Position numbers and translations under genes: made by a program. A DNA stretch of 64,000 nt, from the NCBI GenBank assembly GCA_016218685.1, contig JACRDD010000004.1, positions 186,001-250,000 on the forward strand. The letters are read 5' to 3'. Under the pieces are notes generated by a model. That model saw only the letters and a list, made by a program, of their open reading frames with translations. It did no database searches and was not told the DNA's origin. This document shows, one piece after another, positions 8,269 to 17,208 of this stretch. Within the stretch, counting starts at the first letter, position 1. Every line of letters begins with the position of its first letter. The stretch is from Desulfobacterales bacterium (GTDB lineage: Bacteria; Desulfobacterota; Desulfobacteria; Desulfobacterales; Desulfosarcinaceae).

Positions 8269-8329
8269 GGCGACCCTTTAGATTGGGTTATAAGCATTAC
8301 GGGCGGTGTCGGCCCCGGCGATCCATTGA

Positions 8330-8358
8330 ATTGAAAGGATCAGCAAAGCCGATGCCAA
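8330..8358 (-). promoter_or_regulatory. candidate sigma-70-type promoter of the eCIS operon
   Basis: On the minus strand TTGGCA (8353-8358) is followed after 17 bp by TTCAAT (8330-8335). The -35 matches five of six consensus bases and the -10 four of six. It would give a leader of about 55 nt before the DUF3467 ATG. It is found by eye only. Confidence 0.35.
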
Positions 8359-8524
8359 TCGGCGGCGCGGTGGTTCCGGCCGCAGAATTGGATAGAATTA
8401 CGGAAGGTTATAAGTTGGATCGGTTTCGGTGCGGCGTGCCGGGGTTGACCCTTGGGCGTAACGGGTACAGGCGGGCAAGCATGCCAAGCGGCTCCCGAAG
8501 CGTATGGCATCGGGAGATGGCGGT

Positions 8525-8542
8525 GTAACACCCGGGTGTTAC
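8525..8542. promoter_or_regulatory. 18-bp perfect palindrome, candidate operator
   Basis: The sequence GTAACACCCGGGTGTTAC is its own reverse complement. The half-site core GTAAC recurs in CGTAACGG at 8457-8464 and, inverted, in CCGTTACG at 8547-8554, giving four GTAAC/GTTAC half-sites within about 100 bp. The arrangement suggests binding of a dimeric regulator controlling one or both divergent transcripts. The regulator is not identifiable from the window. Confidence 0.5.
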
Positions 8543-8647
8543 GGTGCCGTTACGCACGATCGTTCCCGTCGGACGCGTTAACTTCTTGCTTGTAAATATG
8601 CTTCGCTGGAGTAAAGATGATTTCAAACCGGCACAGGAGGATGAAAA

Positions 8648-9640
8648 ATGCTGATCTTCATCAAAACACACCTTTTGCTGGTGCTGACGGTCGTCGGCGC
8701 CGCGCTCAGCTTTCTGGCCTCGTTCATCGGCCTGGTGGCCAAGCAGAAGCCGGTGATGATCCTGTCGGTGCTGGCGGTGCTGGGATTTGTCACGGGCATC
8801 ACCTATCAGCTCTCAAATTACGCCCAGGGCCAGGAAAAGGCGCGCCGCGCCGCCGCCGAGGCCCAGATCAAGGAAGCGGCCCAGCGGGCGCGGGACGGCG
8901 TGATCCAGGAGATCAAACTTAACGTGGAGGCCACCAAAATTACGGTTGAAGCTATCGCCCAAAAGCTGCAATCGGCCTCGTTGCTGGATGTGGGCTTGCC
9001 GCTGGTGACCATCAAAAGCGGCGGTTCGGTGGAATTCGAAGAGACCATGGCCTTTGCCAAGGGGTCGTCGGAGATGTGGAAGCGCTACGCCCAATGGCTA
9101 ACGACGGTGCCCGAGGCCAAGGCGGCCGCCTGCCTGACCGTCACGCTCAACGCCGGCCATTACTACGACGCCGGATTGCTGCTGGCCTATCTGCTCACCA
9201 GCGCGGCTACCCGGGATGAACTGGTATCCATCGTGAACAGCCACCAGGCCTGGCACACGTTTGCCGCCGAGCCGATCTTCCTGAAAAATTTCCGGCCCCA
9301 GACCGGCCACCTGCGCTATGTGCTCTTTTATAGCGGTCCTACCCAAAAGCTATTGGCCTTCGCCGACGCCGAAGCCTTCGCCCAGCAGTTGATGACGCTG
9401 CACCGCCTGGGGCGGCACGCCATGCTGGAAGGCCTTTTCAACGCCCAGCACACCGATCCGGTGGCCGCCTTGCGGTCGGTTTTCCCATCCGTGCAAAATG
9501 CGGTTTTCGCTACCGAACGCCCCGACGAACTGGTGCGCCTGATGATCGACCAGCAACTCTCCCTGGCCGTGGCCGCGGCCGGCCCCCGACCCTACGTGGC
9601 CAAGCTGGCGCGCATGATCCAACTCGCGGCGGGTAAGTAA
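8648..9640 (+). CDS. unknown membrane protein with two TM helices and coiled coil
   Basis: A 330-residue protein of unrecognised family. Two hydrophobic helices (about residues 5-29 and 34-54) are followed by an Ala/Glu/Lys-rich probable coiled coil (about 56-110, AAEAQIKEAAQRARDGVIQE) and a soluble C-terminal domain of about 220 residues with no motif I recognise. A strong AGGAGG ribosome site lies 7 bp before the ATG. It is divergent from the eCIS operon and shares its control region. A role with the injection system is possible but unproven. Confidence 0.75.
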   Translation: MLIFIKTHLLLVLTVVGAALSFLASFIGLVAKQKPVMILSVLAVLGFVTGITYQLSNYAQGQEKARRAAAEAQIKEAAQRARDGVIQEIKLNVEATKITVEAIAQKLQSASLLDVGLPLVTIKSGGSVEFEETMAFAKGSSEMWKRYAQWLTTVPEAKAAACLTVTLNAGHYYDAGLLLAYLLTSAATRDELVSIVNSHQAWHTFAAEPIFLKNFRPQTGHLRYVLFYSGPTQKLLAFADAEAFAQQLMTLHRLGRHAMLEGLFNAQHTDPVAALRSVFPSVQNAVFATERPDELVRLMIDQQLSLAVAAAGPRPYVAKLARMIQLAAGK

Positions 9641-9867
9641 CCACAGTTTAAGTCATCGATTTTTTTTATCGAGTTGATATGGCATTGAATATGACTATCG
9701 AAGGGTTCTGGGATCTGGGATACCCATCGGGTGTTTCGCATGAAATCAGCTCCCTGTGGCCGCGATGATCCGCGAACAGATCGGAGCGGAGCGCCGCGTA
9801 TCCATGCTCTTGCCTGAGCCCGGCATGCCGATCGATACAAGGTTCGAAGGGTGCGGGTCATGGCGAT

Positions 9868-10173
9868 TCACCCGAACAGGCGTTTGAAGAACGGAACGTT
9901 GTCGGTCATCGTCCGGGCGATGTAGTCGTCCCGGGATTCGAAAATGACATAATGCACGACGTCATTCCATGCGATGCCCGCCTGCAAGTTCGAGACCCAA
10001 TCCTGGCCCCGTTCGTCGAAGGTCGGTATTCTTCCGGTCAAGAAGAGTTTTTCGCCATATTCCGTAAAGGAGATAAACTCCATCAGCACGCCGTCTTGAA
10101 GGCCGCCGGGGGCGTTTCCCATGTAGAACAGAACCAGTTTTCCAGAAAAGTCGGGTAATTTGCTTGGGGTCAT
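9868..10173 (-). CDS. hypothetical protein, 101 residues
   Basis: No family recognised. The protein begins MTPSKLPDFSGKLVLFYM and ends NVPFFKRLFG; it has a compact alternating strand pattern (KLVLFYM, VLMEFISF, KLFLTGRIP, VVHYVIFES) like many small single-domain proteins. I choose the ATG at 10171-10173 because AGAGG lies 6 bp before it; in-frame ATGs further upstream (10179, 10257) are possible. It has no close partner gene, with wide gaps on both sides. Confidence 0.6.
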   Translation of the reverse strand: MTPSKLPDFSGKLVLFYMGNAPGGLQDGVLMEFISFTEYGEKLFLTGRIPTFDERGQDWVSNLQAGIAWNDVVHYVIFESRDDYIARTMTDNVPFFKRLFG

Positions 10174-10472
10174 ATGCATCCTCTGTCGGTATATCTTTTT
10201 ACGCTTAGCATCCGGATGGATTGCTCCAAGGCCCTGGGGCGGTTCAACCATTGTCAAATGCCTTCTTTAGTCTTCGCCTGCCGGCCACGCCTCGATACAT
10301 GGCTTTTTACCCGATTGCAGGTTTTAAAACCAGATCAAAGCACTTGAATCGCGAAAGGCGCACGATCATGCCTCGGCGCGCCCTGCATCACCGCTGTGCA
10401 GTGCATGCGTCCCTAATTGCCCTGGAAAGCGCCAGATGAGAACGCTGCTGCCTCCCGCGGCCGGTCGTAATG
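10174..10472. other. intergenic stretch without a supported gene
   Basis: About 300 bp between two leftward genes. I see no convincing coding region, RNA gene or terminator. A rightward reading at 10221-10439 lacks a ribosome site and coding character. Confidence 0.5.
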
Positions 10473-11318
10473 TCAATCGTTAAAGGCCGTCTTTGCGTCC
10501 GTGATTCTGAACCCATCATGATAAACCATGCACTGGTTTCGTCCCATGCCCCTTCGTGGGACAATCATCGTAACGTCAGTTCCTTCGAAAATTTTGAAAT
10601 TCTCAGTGGATACTGTCGATAGGAAGTCTTCCAAAGGCATTCCTTCGATTGCTTGTGTGCAAACAGCGGCCGCCATGTTCTTTGCCTGGCGCAAGTCATA
10701 AAGAGTATAAAGCGTGAAAACCGCCAGGATCGTAGGCATCAAATAAATCAACATACGCAGCCCCAATCTTTTATGGGGCGTAGCGGCATCCCTTTCGATG
10801 GAAGGGGGCGCGAAGATTTTGCGCGCTGTCTTTCGTAGGAGGTAATAGAGGCCCCCGATGCCTGCCATGATAAGCAGTGGAGCACTTTTTTCGTCCCTTA
10901 GAAGCGGTGTGAAAGGCAAAAATAGAAAAGAGAGGAATACGAACAGCGCGATGTTCCGGCCAAATTTCTTGAATCGAATCAGGCCCAGGCCGGCCGCGTA
11001 CATGGCCAAGGCATAGATTAAAGCCAATGATGTCGTGAGGAGGCCCCCTTGAGCAATCTCCGCGATATTGATGACGATGGGCAATGTCAGGAGCATCAGC
11101 AGATAGCCGACAATCAGCAGTGCGTGGTACGTGCTGTATTCGTCCCTGAGGCGCTTCTTTTCTGCCTGGGTCACCCAGCGTCCATGAAAAAGCTTCAGGC
11201 CGCTTTTTCCCGCCGTTTCACGGGACATGCGATCAGCCGAAATGCCCCATTCGGTATTGATCAGAAGGTCTGTTCGTTCGGGTTGGTATCGTTTTAATTT
11301 CATTTTGCTTCGCTTCAT
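10473..11318 (-). CDS. unknown multi-pass membrane protein
   Basis: A 281-residue protein with a basic cytosolic N-terminus (about 60 residues), four or five hydrophobic helices (YHALLIVGYLLMLLTLPIVI, then ALIYALAMYAAGLGLI, IALFVFLSFLFLPF, and a later LIYLMPTILAVFTLYTL) and a C-terminal soluble domain of about 80 residues. The start chosen overlaps the stop of the upstream gene as ATGA; an ATG at 11303 is an alternative. The stretch appears less GC-rich than the flanking housekeeping genes. It is probably co-transcribed with the 105-residue membrane protein. Function unknown. Confidence 0.65.
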   Translation of the reverse strand: MKRSKMKLKRYQPERTDLLINTEWGISADRMSRETAGKSGLKLFHGRWVTQAEKKRLRDEYSTYHALLIVGYLLMLLTLPIVINIAEIAQGGLLTTSLALIYALAMYAAGLGLIRFKKFGRNIALFVFLSFLFLPFTPLLRDEKSAPLLIMAGIGGLYYLLRKTARKIFAPPSIERDAATPHKRLGLRMLIYLMPTILAVFTLYTLYDLRQAKNMAAAVCTQAIEGMPLEDFLSTVSTENFKIFEGTDVTMIVPRRGMGRNQCMVYHDGFRITDAKTAFND

Positions 11319-11632
11319 TTGAAAAACAATGGGGTGAGGATGGCGGCAAGCATCCCAAGGCCGGCAAGCATCAATGCCAGCACGATAAACCAATGGGGAA
11401 CAAAAGAAACCGGTTTGGGGTTTCCCGACATTTTTATATCCGCCCGTTTAAAAAAGGCGCTCTTCCGGGCGGCGACTTTAATGGCTGAAGTCACGAACAA
11501 AACGCCGAAGAACATTCCGAAGAGTGCAAAAAGGATGGCGCCCCGATCGCCAACGCTGAATGCGAGATAAGTCATATAAAAGCTCGACACGGCGCAGATG
11601 GCCGAAACGATGATGACTACCCAGATCCACAT
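11315..11632 (-). CDS. unknown small membrane protein, 105 residues
   Basis: Three predicted transmembrane helices: residues 2-24 (MWIWVVIIVSAICAVSSFYM), about 31-52 (ILFALFGMFFGVLFVTSAI) and about 82-102 (IVLALMLAGLGMLAAILTPL), with a basic loop between the second and third. No family recognised. It precedes and overlaps the larger membrane protein by 4 bp, so the two probably act together. The pair could be a membrane immunity or envelope-stress module, but nothing in the sequence proves this. Confidence 0.65.
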   Translation of the reverse strand: MWIWVVIIVSAICAVSSFYMTYLAFSVGDRGAILFALFGMFFGVLFVTSAIKVAARKSAFFKRADIKMSGNPKPVSFVPHWFIVLALMLAGLGMLAAILTPLFFK

Positions 11633-11738
11633 GGCGGGTCCTTTTTGACGTTGGCGGTTATTGCCCGGAAGACTTGGTCTTCACGGGTTTGGCCGTGACA
11701 CCTGCTGGACAGCCGGATGCTTGTTTTTCGCCAACCCG

Positions 11739-12386
11739 TTAAAACCATGGGGGACTCTCGAAGCAAAGGATTTTATCATGATATGGATGACGAAAGCTCA
11801 AGAAAGAAGCGTGCAAATGTAAACGATCGCCGGGTTGACCATTGCCATAAAGGCGATCCCCCACAATCGGGCATCCTAGTCCCATCGGGTGTGCGGCATG
11901 CGTCCGCAACTGATGGGTCCTGCCCGTCAAGGGGGTGAATCGAATGCGGGTCTCGGAATTTTTGACGCCGATCTTCTCCCATAAGGTGATCCCCCATTTG
12001 CCTTGGGCCGGGTCATACACCTGATACGGCCGGTGGGTCACATCCAGCCGGAAGGCAAGTTCGATTTTCCCCTGTTCTTCCGCCACAACGCCGTTCAATA
12101 CGGCCAGATACTGCTTCTTGACCGTTCGATCTTGAAACTGAATGGACAGGTTCCGATGGGCCTCCGGGGTCAACGCCAGAACCATCAAGCCGGATGTCTC
12201 CATATCCAGACGATGCACCGACGGCTGGGCAATACAATCGGGAAGTAGATTCCGAATTCGCTGCACGATGCAATCCTGTTTGTCCGCTCCCCGCCCGGGA
12301 ACCGATAAGAGCCCCCCCGGTTTATTCACGACCACGATGGCGGCATCGCCATAGACGATATCTACTTCAACCCCTGCCTGATCCAT
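11739..12386 (-). CDS. RluA-family pseudouridine synthase
   Basis: A 215-residue RNA pseudouridine synthase that isomerises uridine in rRNA or tRNA. It contains VVNKPGGLLSVPGRG near the start, the catalytic motif HRLDMETSGLMVLAL with the essential Asp, and the GRTHQLRTHAAHPMGLGCPI segment with IVGDRLYG. There is no S4 domain. The length matches the short RluA branch. It starts directly after the stop of the upstream gene (TGAATG), whose product resembles the N-terminal half of longer fused RluA proteins. Target site unknown. Confidence 0.9.
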   Translation of the reverse strand: MDQAGVEVDIVYGDAAIVVVNKPGGLLSVPGRGADKQDCIVQRIRNLLPDCIAQPSVHRLDMETSGLMVLALTPEAHRNLSIQFQDRTVKKQYLAVLNGVVAEEQGKIELAFRLDVTHRPYQVYDPAQGKWGITLWEKIGVKNSETRIRFTPLTGRTHQLRTHAAHPMGLGCPIVGDRLYGNGQPGDRLHLHASFLSFRHPYHDKILCFESPPWF

Positions 12387-13133
12387 TCAGCGTTCGATCC
12401 CACAAAGCATGAAGCCCAGAATGGGCTGACATTTTTCCGGGCAGGCCGTATAAAAAATCCCCTGCCGGCGGGTTCCGGAACGGTTCGTTCGCCCCCAGAA
12501 GATTTCCGCGAGACCCTTTGGCGCCAATTTTTGTTGGGCGGCGGCATTCAACAACTTTGGCGCACAGCAGTCCCCGGCGCCGGTGGGGATTCCGTTGGCA
12601 AAAAAATCAAAAAGCGGCCTGACCTCCGATCGGAAGTTATGGACCCGGTAGAGCGCGTGAATGTCTTTCATCAGGTTTTGGGACAAGTTTTTGCGTCGGC
12701 GCGTCAATTCCCGCCGTTCCATCCCGTCGGGCAATCCATCAATCAAGCTTCCCAACGCCTTGATCTGTCTGTCCACATCGCCGACCAAAGCCTGGAATGC
12801 TTCCGTATCGAAGAGCGGCGGGGCCCAGCCCGCCACTCGCCAGACCCCATTGTACTGACCGGAAAAGGCCTTCAAAATGACAGGCTGCCCATGGGAATCC
12901 AGACATTCCAGCACACCGAACATTTGCCCTCTGGCGTCACCCTGTAGATAATCGAGGGACAAACGCGGGTCCGCTTCGCGCGCCGGAGCGTGAATATCGA
13001 TGCGCCCATTCTCCTCCAGCGCTTTCATCAATTCAAGACAGTACGCTCCGGCCCGGCCCTGTGCCAGGTAATGGGTTTGGCCGCAAAAGCCGCAATATCC
13101 TGAGATTGAAGATTCAATGGCCTCGGTAAGCAT
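12387..13133 (-). CDS. stand-alone version of the RluA N-terminal accessory domain
   Basis: A 248-residue protein with a C-x2-C pair near the N-terminus (GYCGFCGQTHYL), a GQMFGVLECLDSHGQPVILK segment, a central charged helix, and a C-terminal block reading GDCCAPKLLNAAAQ, then FWGR and TACPEKCQPILGFMLCG. To my knowledge this block occurs as the N-terminal region of about 560-residue RluA-type proteins in gammaproteobacteria such as Vibrio. Here it is a separate gene ending exactly at the RluA start. The Cys pattern suggests a metal or RNA-binding role. The ribosome site is weak; it follows the SDR gene by 17 bp. Confidence 0.75.
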   Translation of the reverse strand: MLTEAIESSISGYCGFCGQTHYLAQGRAGAYCLELMKALEENGRIDIHAPAREADPRLSLDYLQGDARGQMFGVLECLDSHGQPVILKAFSGQYNGVWRVAGWAPPLFDTEAFQALVGDVDRQIKALGSLIDGLPDGMERRELTRRRKNLSQNLMKDIHALYRVHNFRSEVRPLFDFFANGIPTGAGDCCAPKLLNAAAQQKLAPKGLAEIFWGRTNRSGTRRQGIFYTACPEKCQPILGFMLCGIER

Positions 13134-13150
13134 GATCTTTTTCTAGGCCC

Positions 13151-13933
13151 CTATCGTCGCAGCGGCGCGGTGTGCAGGTGCGCGCCGCCATCCACGATGA
13201 GCGTTTCGCCGGTGGTCCAGTCGGCGCCGCCGATCAGGGCCAGGACGGTCTGGGCCACGGTGTCGGGGGTGGCGGTGGCTTTGAGCGGGGAGATGTCGGC
13301 AAATTGTTGCCGGATGGCTTCGTAGATCGGTTCGCCCAGGCCTTTTTTGAGCCATTCGCCGGCCACGAAGCCGGGGCAGATGGCGTTGACGCGGATCTGG
13401 GGGCCGAGGACGCGGGCCAGGGAGAGGGTCATGGTGACCAGGGCGCCCTTGGAGGCCGCATAGGCGATGGAGCTGCCGACGCCGGTGATGGCGGCGATGC
13501 TGGCCATGTTGACGATGTGGGCCACGGGCCGGCTGCGCAAGGCGGCTTCGGCGGCGCGCGTCATCTGGTAGGCGCCGACAAGGTTGACGCTGTAGATGCC
13601 GAGGAAGTCTTCCTTGCTCAGGCCGTCGAGGTGTTGGTGGGCGCAGAATTTGGTGGTGCCGGCGTTGTTGACGAGGATGTCGAGTCGGCCGAAGCGCTCC
13701 AAGGTGGCGGCCACCAGGGCGCGGCAGTCGCTGTCTTCGGACACGTCGGCCTTGCAGATCAGGGTCTGGCCGCCGAGGGCCGCGCAGCGGTCGGCCGTTT
13801 GCTTGGCGCCTTCGGGGTTGCGGCTGTAGGTGATGGTGACGTGGCATCCCTGGGCGGCGAGTTGTTGGGCGATGGCGGCGCCGATGCCCGAGGAAGAGCC
13901 GGTGACGATGGCGACTGCGTTTTTGAGTTCCAT
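13151..13933 (-). CDS. SDR-family NAD(P)-dependent oxidoreductase
   Basis: A 260-residue classical short-chain dehydrogenase/reductase. The cofactor motif is TGSSSGIG (residues about 11-18), NNAG lies near residue 90, the catalytic Ser is in NMASIAAITG and the YxxxK motif is YAASK. A closing segment reads VDGGAHLHT. Start chosen at ATG 13931-13933, with AAGGAG 8 bp upstream; an in-frame ATG further upstream has no ribosome site. Its substrate cannot be told from sequence; FabG-like or sugar/alcohol dehydrogenases share this layout. It is the first gene of a possible operon with the RluA pair. Confidence 0.88.
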   Translation of the reverse strand: MELKNAVAIVTGSSSGIGAAIAQQLAAQGCHVTITYSRNPEGAKQTADRCAALGGQTLICKADVSEDSDCRALVAATLERFGRLDILVNNAGTTKFCAHQHLDGLSKEDFLGIYSVNLVGAYQMTRAAEAALRSRPVAHIVNMASIAAITGVGSSIAYAASKGALVTMTLSLARVLGPQIRVNAICPGFVAGEWLKKGLGEPIYEAIRQQFADISPLKATATPDTVAQTVLALIGGADWTTGETLIVDGGAHLHTAPLRR

Positions 13934-14073
13934 GGGGTTGCTCCTTGAAGCGTTGGTTGGGCCAGCAGAGAGAACCTTAAACCAAATCGTTGGAAAGGCC
14001 AAGATGCGTTAAAGGATTCGAAGGCTATTGCCGGAAGTGGGCGCTTGGCTTAGAATGGGGCCAAACCGCAAGC

Positions 14074-16278
14074 ATGGACGTGAGCATGGATGCCAACATC
14101 ACTTTGCCCAAAGCCGCCGTACCTGCCGCCGACGATGCTCGCGGCGCGGCACCGGGATTCGATCCCAAATCCCCCCTGCGCTTCATCAACCGGGAGCTAT
14201 CCTGGTTGCAGTTCAACCGCCGGGTGCTGGAGGAGGCGTTCAATACGGCCCACCCGCTGCTGGAGCGCCTGCGCTTTCTGACCATTTCGGCCAGCAACCT
14301 GGATGAGTTCTACATGGTGCGCGTGGCGGGTTTGAAGGCCCAGGTGGCCTCGGGGGTTTCCAGCGAGAGTCCGGATCTGATGACGCCGGCCCAGCAGTTG
14401 AGGCTCATCGACGAGAGCATCGCCTTGCTGCGCACCGAGCAGCAGCGCTGTCTGGAGGAAGTGCTGGCGCTCATGGATGCCGAGGGCATCCAATTGATCA
14501 ATCCGGACAAGCTGTCGGAGGCGGAGCGGGTCTGGCTGGGCAAGCGCTTCCAGGAGCAGATCTTCCCGGTGCTCAGCCCCTTGGCCGTGGACCCGGCCCA
14601 TCCCTTTCCCTTCATTCCAAATCTGGGCTTCTCCCTGGCTTTCTGCCTGGAGAACGAGAGCGACGGCACCAGCATGGTGGCCCTGGTGATCCTGCCCAAC
14701 CAGCTCAGCCGTTTCGTGCGCCTGCCGGGGCCGCGCAACCGCTTCATCAGCCTGGTCAAAGTGGTGATCATGTACCTGGACCAGCTTTTCCCGGGCTTCA
14801 AACGCACCTCCAGCGGCGTATTTCGGCTCATCCGCGACAGCGAGATAGAGATCGAGGAAGAGGCCGAAGACCTGGTGCGCACATTCACTTCGGCCTTAAA
14901 GCGACGCCGGCGGGGCAGCGTGGTGCGGTTGTCGGTGGACGACGAGATGTCCGACGAGCTGAAGGATTTGATCATCGAGCAGTTGGGCGCGTCGCCCAGC
15001 GATCTCTTCCGTTTCAAGTACCTGGGGCTGCCGGACTTTAAGGAGCTGATCGTCGACAACCGGCCGGACCTGCTCTTTCGGCCCTATGTGCCACGTTTCC
15101 CCGAGCGCATCCTGGATTTCGGCGGCGATTGCTTCGCGGCCATCGGCGCCAAGGATATCATCGTGCACCACCCCTACGAGAGTTTCGACGTGGTGGTGCA
15201 GTTCATCCGCCAGGCCAGCCTGGACCCCAACGTGGTCTCCATCAAGCAGACCCTGTATCGCACCAGCGAGGACAGTCCCATCGTGCAGGCCCTGGTGGAG
15301 GCCGCCGAGGCCGGCAAGAGCGTTACGGTGATGGTGGAGCTCAAGGCGCGTTTCGACGAGGCCGCCAACATCGAGTTTGCCCGGCGATTGGAGCGCAGCG
15401 GCGCCCAGGTGGTCTTCGGCTTCATCGACTTCAAGACCCACGCCAAGCTGTCGCTGGTGGTGCGCCGGGAAGGGGAGCGCTTTGCTTCCTATGCCCACCT
15501 GGGCACCGGCAACTATCATCCCATCACGGCCAAGATCTACACCGATCTCTCCTTCTTCACCAGCGATCCCCACATCTGCATGGACGTGATGCGCATCTTC
15601 AACTACATGACCGGTTACGCCAAGCCGGTGCATCTCAAACGCTTGCGCCTGTCGCCGCTCAACCTGCGCGCGCAATTGCAGGACGACATCGAGGCCGAGA
15701 TCGCCCACTGCCGGGCCGGGCGGCCGGGGCGCATCTGGGCCAAGCTCAACTCCCTGGTGGACCCCAAGCTCATCGACCTGCTGTGCCGCGCTTCCCAGGT
15801 CGGGGTGAAGATCGAGCTGGTGGTGCGCGGGGTCTGCTGCCTGCGGCCGGGCATTCCCGGCTACTCGGAGAACATCCGGGTCAAATCCATCATCGGGCGT
15901 TTTCTGGAGCACAGCCGCATCGTCTGCTTCGGCAACGGCTATGAGCTGCCCTCGCGCCTGGCCAAGGTGTATTTCTCCTCGGCCGACTGGATGCCGCGCA
16001 ACCTGGATCGGCGCATCGAGAGCCTGGTGCCGGTGCTCAATCCCACGGTGCACCAGCAAGTGCTGGATCAGATCATGGTGGCCAACCTGCGCGACAACGT
16101 CCAGAGCTGGATGTTGAAGCCCGACGGCAACTACGTGCGGCTCAAGCCCGAAAAGGAGGTGTTCAACGCCCACCTGTTCTTCATGACCAACCCGAGCCTG
16201 TCGGGACGCGGCTCTTCATCCGAGCCGGAGAAAGGGTCCGGCAAGAAGAAATTCAAGAAGAAGAAAAACAAATCATGA
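14074..16278 (+). CDS. ppk1: polyphosphate kinase 1
   Basis: Makes inorganic polyphosphate from ATP, reversibly, at the membrane. All four Ppk1 domains are visible: the N-terminal [17 protein letters not shown], the head domain, and two PLD-like catalytic domains with the autophosphorylated His in [14 protein letters not shown] and the second in [25 protein letters not shown] near the end is also conserved. The C-terminus carries an unusual Lys-rich tail ([11 protein letters not shown]). The start is uncertain: 14074 gives 734 residues, 14086 is next, and 13990 gives 762. It converges on ppx and the stops overlap by 6 bp. Confidence 0.95.
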   Translation: MDVSMDANITLPKAAVPAADDARGAAPGFDPKSPLRFINRELSWLQFNRRVLEEAFNTAHPLLERLRFLTISASNLDEFYMVRVAGLKAQVASGVSSESPDLMTPAQQLRLIDESIALLRTEQQRCLEEVLALMDAEGIQLINPDKLSEAERVWLGKRFQEQIFPVLSPLAVDPAHPFPFIPNLGFSLAFCLENESDGTSMVALVILPNQLSRFVRLPGPRNRFISLVKVVIMYLDQLFPGFKRTSSGVFRLIRDSEIEIEEEAEDLVRTFTSALKRRRRGSVVRLSVDDEMSDELKDLIIEQLGASPSDLFRFKYLGLPDFKELIVDNRPDLLFRPYVPRFPERILDFGGDCFAAIGAKDIIVHHPYESFDVVVQFIRQASLDPNVVSIKQTLYRTSEDSPIVQALVEAAEAGKSVTVMVELKARFDEAANIEFARRLERSGAQVVFGFIDFKTHAKLSLVVRREGERFASYAHLGTGNYHPITAKIYTDLSFFTSDPHICMDVMRIFNYMTGYAKPVHLKRLRLSPLNLRAQLQDDIEAEIAHCRAGRPGRIWAKLNSLVDPKLIDLLCRASQVGVKIELVVRGVCCLRPGIPGYSENIRVKSIIGRFLEHSRIVCFGNGYELPSRLAKVYFSSADWMPRNLDRRIESLVPVLNPTVHQQVLDQIMVANLRDNVQSWMLKPDGNYVRLKPEKEVFNAHLFFMTNPSLSGRGSSSEPEKGSGKKKFKKKKNKS

Positions 16279-17166
16279 GGCTTTATAGCGCTGGTAGAGA
16301 AGGCGCACCGCGCCGTCGGCCAGGCCCACTTGGGGCACGAAGATTTTCTGGGCCCCGGACCAGCGCATGACATTGAGATAGATGTCGGCGGCCGGCACGA
16401 TCACGTCGGCCCGGTCGGGGCGCAGGTCCAGGATGGCGATGCGCTCTTCGAAGGAGTAGAGCGCCAGTTCGCTGCGGACCTCCTGGAGCTTGTCGATGGA
16501 GAGCGGCCGGCCGGTTTTGCAGTTGGCGAACCGGAAGATCTTGTTGATGTTGCCGCCGCTGCCGATGGCGGCGATGGTGCCCGGCCGCGCTATCCGGGTT
16601 TTGAGCCATTGGTGCATTTGCTCCCAGTGGGCCTCGGTCACCTGGTTTTGCAGCATGCGGATCGTGCCGATGTCGAAGGAGGCCGAGCCGGCGACGCGTC
16701 CGCCGGCAAAGAGGGTAATCTCGGTACTGCCGCCGCCCACGTCTACGTAAAGGTAGTCGCTGTAGCCGCCGAAGCTTTCGGCGCTCTTATTCTCGAAGAT
16801 CAAGCGCGCTTCCTGGGGACCGTCGACGATCTCCACCCGGATGCCGCTCTCCTGTTCGATGCGGCCGCAGATTTCCGGCCCGTTTTTGGCCCCGCGCATG
16901 GCCGAGGTGGCATAAGCCTGGTAGGCGATGGGCTGGTAGGCCTCGATCAGGTGCTTGAAGCCCACCATGGTCTGAATCAGCTCGCGGGCCTTCTCGTCGG
17001 AGATGCGCTGCAGGGAGAAGGCATCGCCGCCCAGGCGGATGGGCATGCGCGTGAGCGACATCTTCTTGAAGGTCGGCTTGCGGCCGATCTCGAACACATT
17101 GGCCAGCAGCAGCCGCACGGCATTGGAGCCGATATCGATGGCCGCGAACTTCAGGGTCGTGAACAT
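16273..17166 (-). CDS. ppx: Ppx/GppA-family exopolyphosphatase
   Basis: A 297-residue ASKHA-fold phosphatase, the short form of the Ppx/GppA family without the C-terminal HD-like domains. It has the [15 protein letters not shown] phosphate loop, [13 protein letters not shown], catalytic Glu in QEARLIFE, and the second loop [14 protein letters not shown], followed by [10 protein letters not shown]. It probably degrades polyphosphate, or hydrolyses pppGpp, opposing the neighbouring Ppk1. Its 3' end overlaps ppk1 tail to tail. The ribosome site is inside a 12-bp tandem repeat. Confidence 0.9.
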   Translation of the reverse strand: MFTTLKFAAIDIGSNAVRLLLANVFEIGRKPTFKKMSLTRMPIRLGGDAFSLQRISDEKARELIQTMVGFKHLIEAYQPIAYQAYATSAMRGAKNGPEICGRIEQESGIRVEIVDGPQEARLIFENKSAESFGGYSDYLYVDVGGGSTEITLFAGGRVAGSASFDIGTIRMLQNQVTEAHWEQMHQWLKTRIARPGTIAAIGSGGNINKIFRFANCKTGRPLSIDKLQEVRSELALYSFEERIAILDLRPDRADVIVPAADIYLNVMRWSGAQKIFVPQVGLADGAVRLLYQRYKAS

Positions 17167-17167
17167 A

Positions 17168-17203
17168 GATGCTCCGATAGAAGCTCCGATAGATGCTCCG
17201 GTG
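17168..17203 (-). repeat. three 12-bp tandem repeats carrying Shine-Dalgarno copies ahead of ppx
   Basis: Three adjacent 12-bp units (17168-17179, 17180-17191, 17192-17203) differ by a few bases. Read on the minus strand each contains CGGAGC, so the GGAG ribosome site of ppx is present three times; the last lies 5 bp before the ATG. Copy-number change here could alter ppx translation. Confidence 0.8.
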
Positions 17204-17208
17204 AATGC

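Larger units (their letters stand above)
8269..8647. other. divergent intergenic region upstream of the eCIS operon
   Basis: This 379-bp region separates the leftward eCIS operon from the rightward gene at 8648 and contains no convincing gene. It holds a candidate leftward promoter (8330-8358), an 18-bp perfect palindrome (8525-8542) and two flanking inverted copies of CGTAACGG (8457-8464 and 8547-8554). It is the only plausible control region for the injection system that can be seen here. Confidence 0.7.

Noticed and set aside
9251..9265. TGGCAC followed by TTGC inside the gene at 8648
   Set aside because: The spacing is one base short and it lies within coding sequence.
10221..10439. Rightward 72-codon frame
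   Set aside because: No ribosome site and irregular composition; the region looks non-coding.
17168..17203. CRISPR-like repeat
   Set aside because: The units are only 12 bp and directly adjacent, with no spacers.
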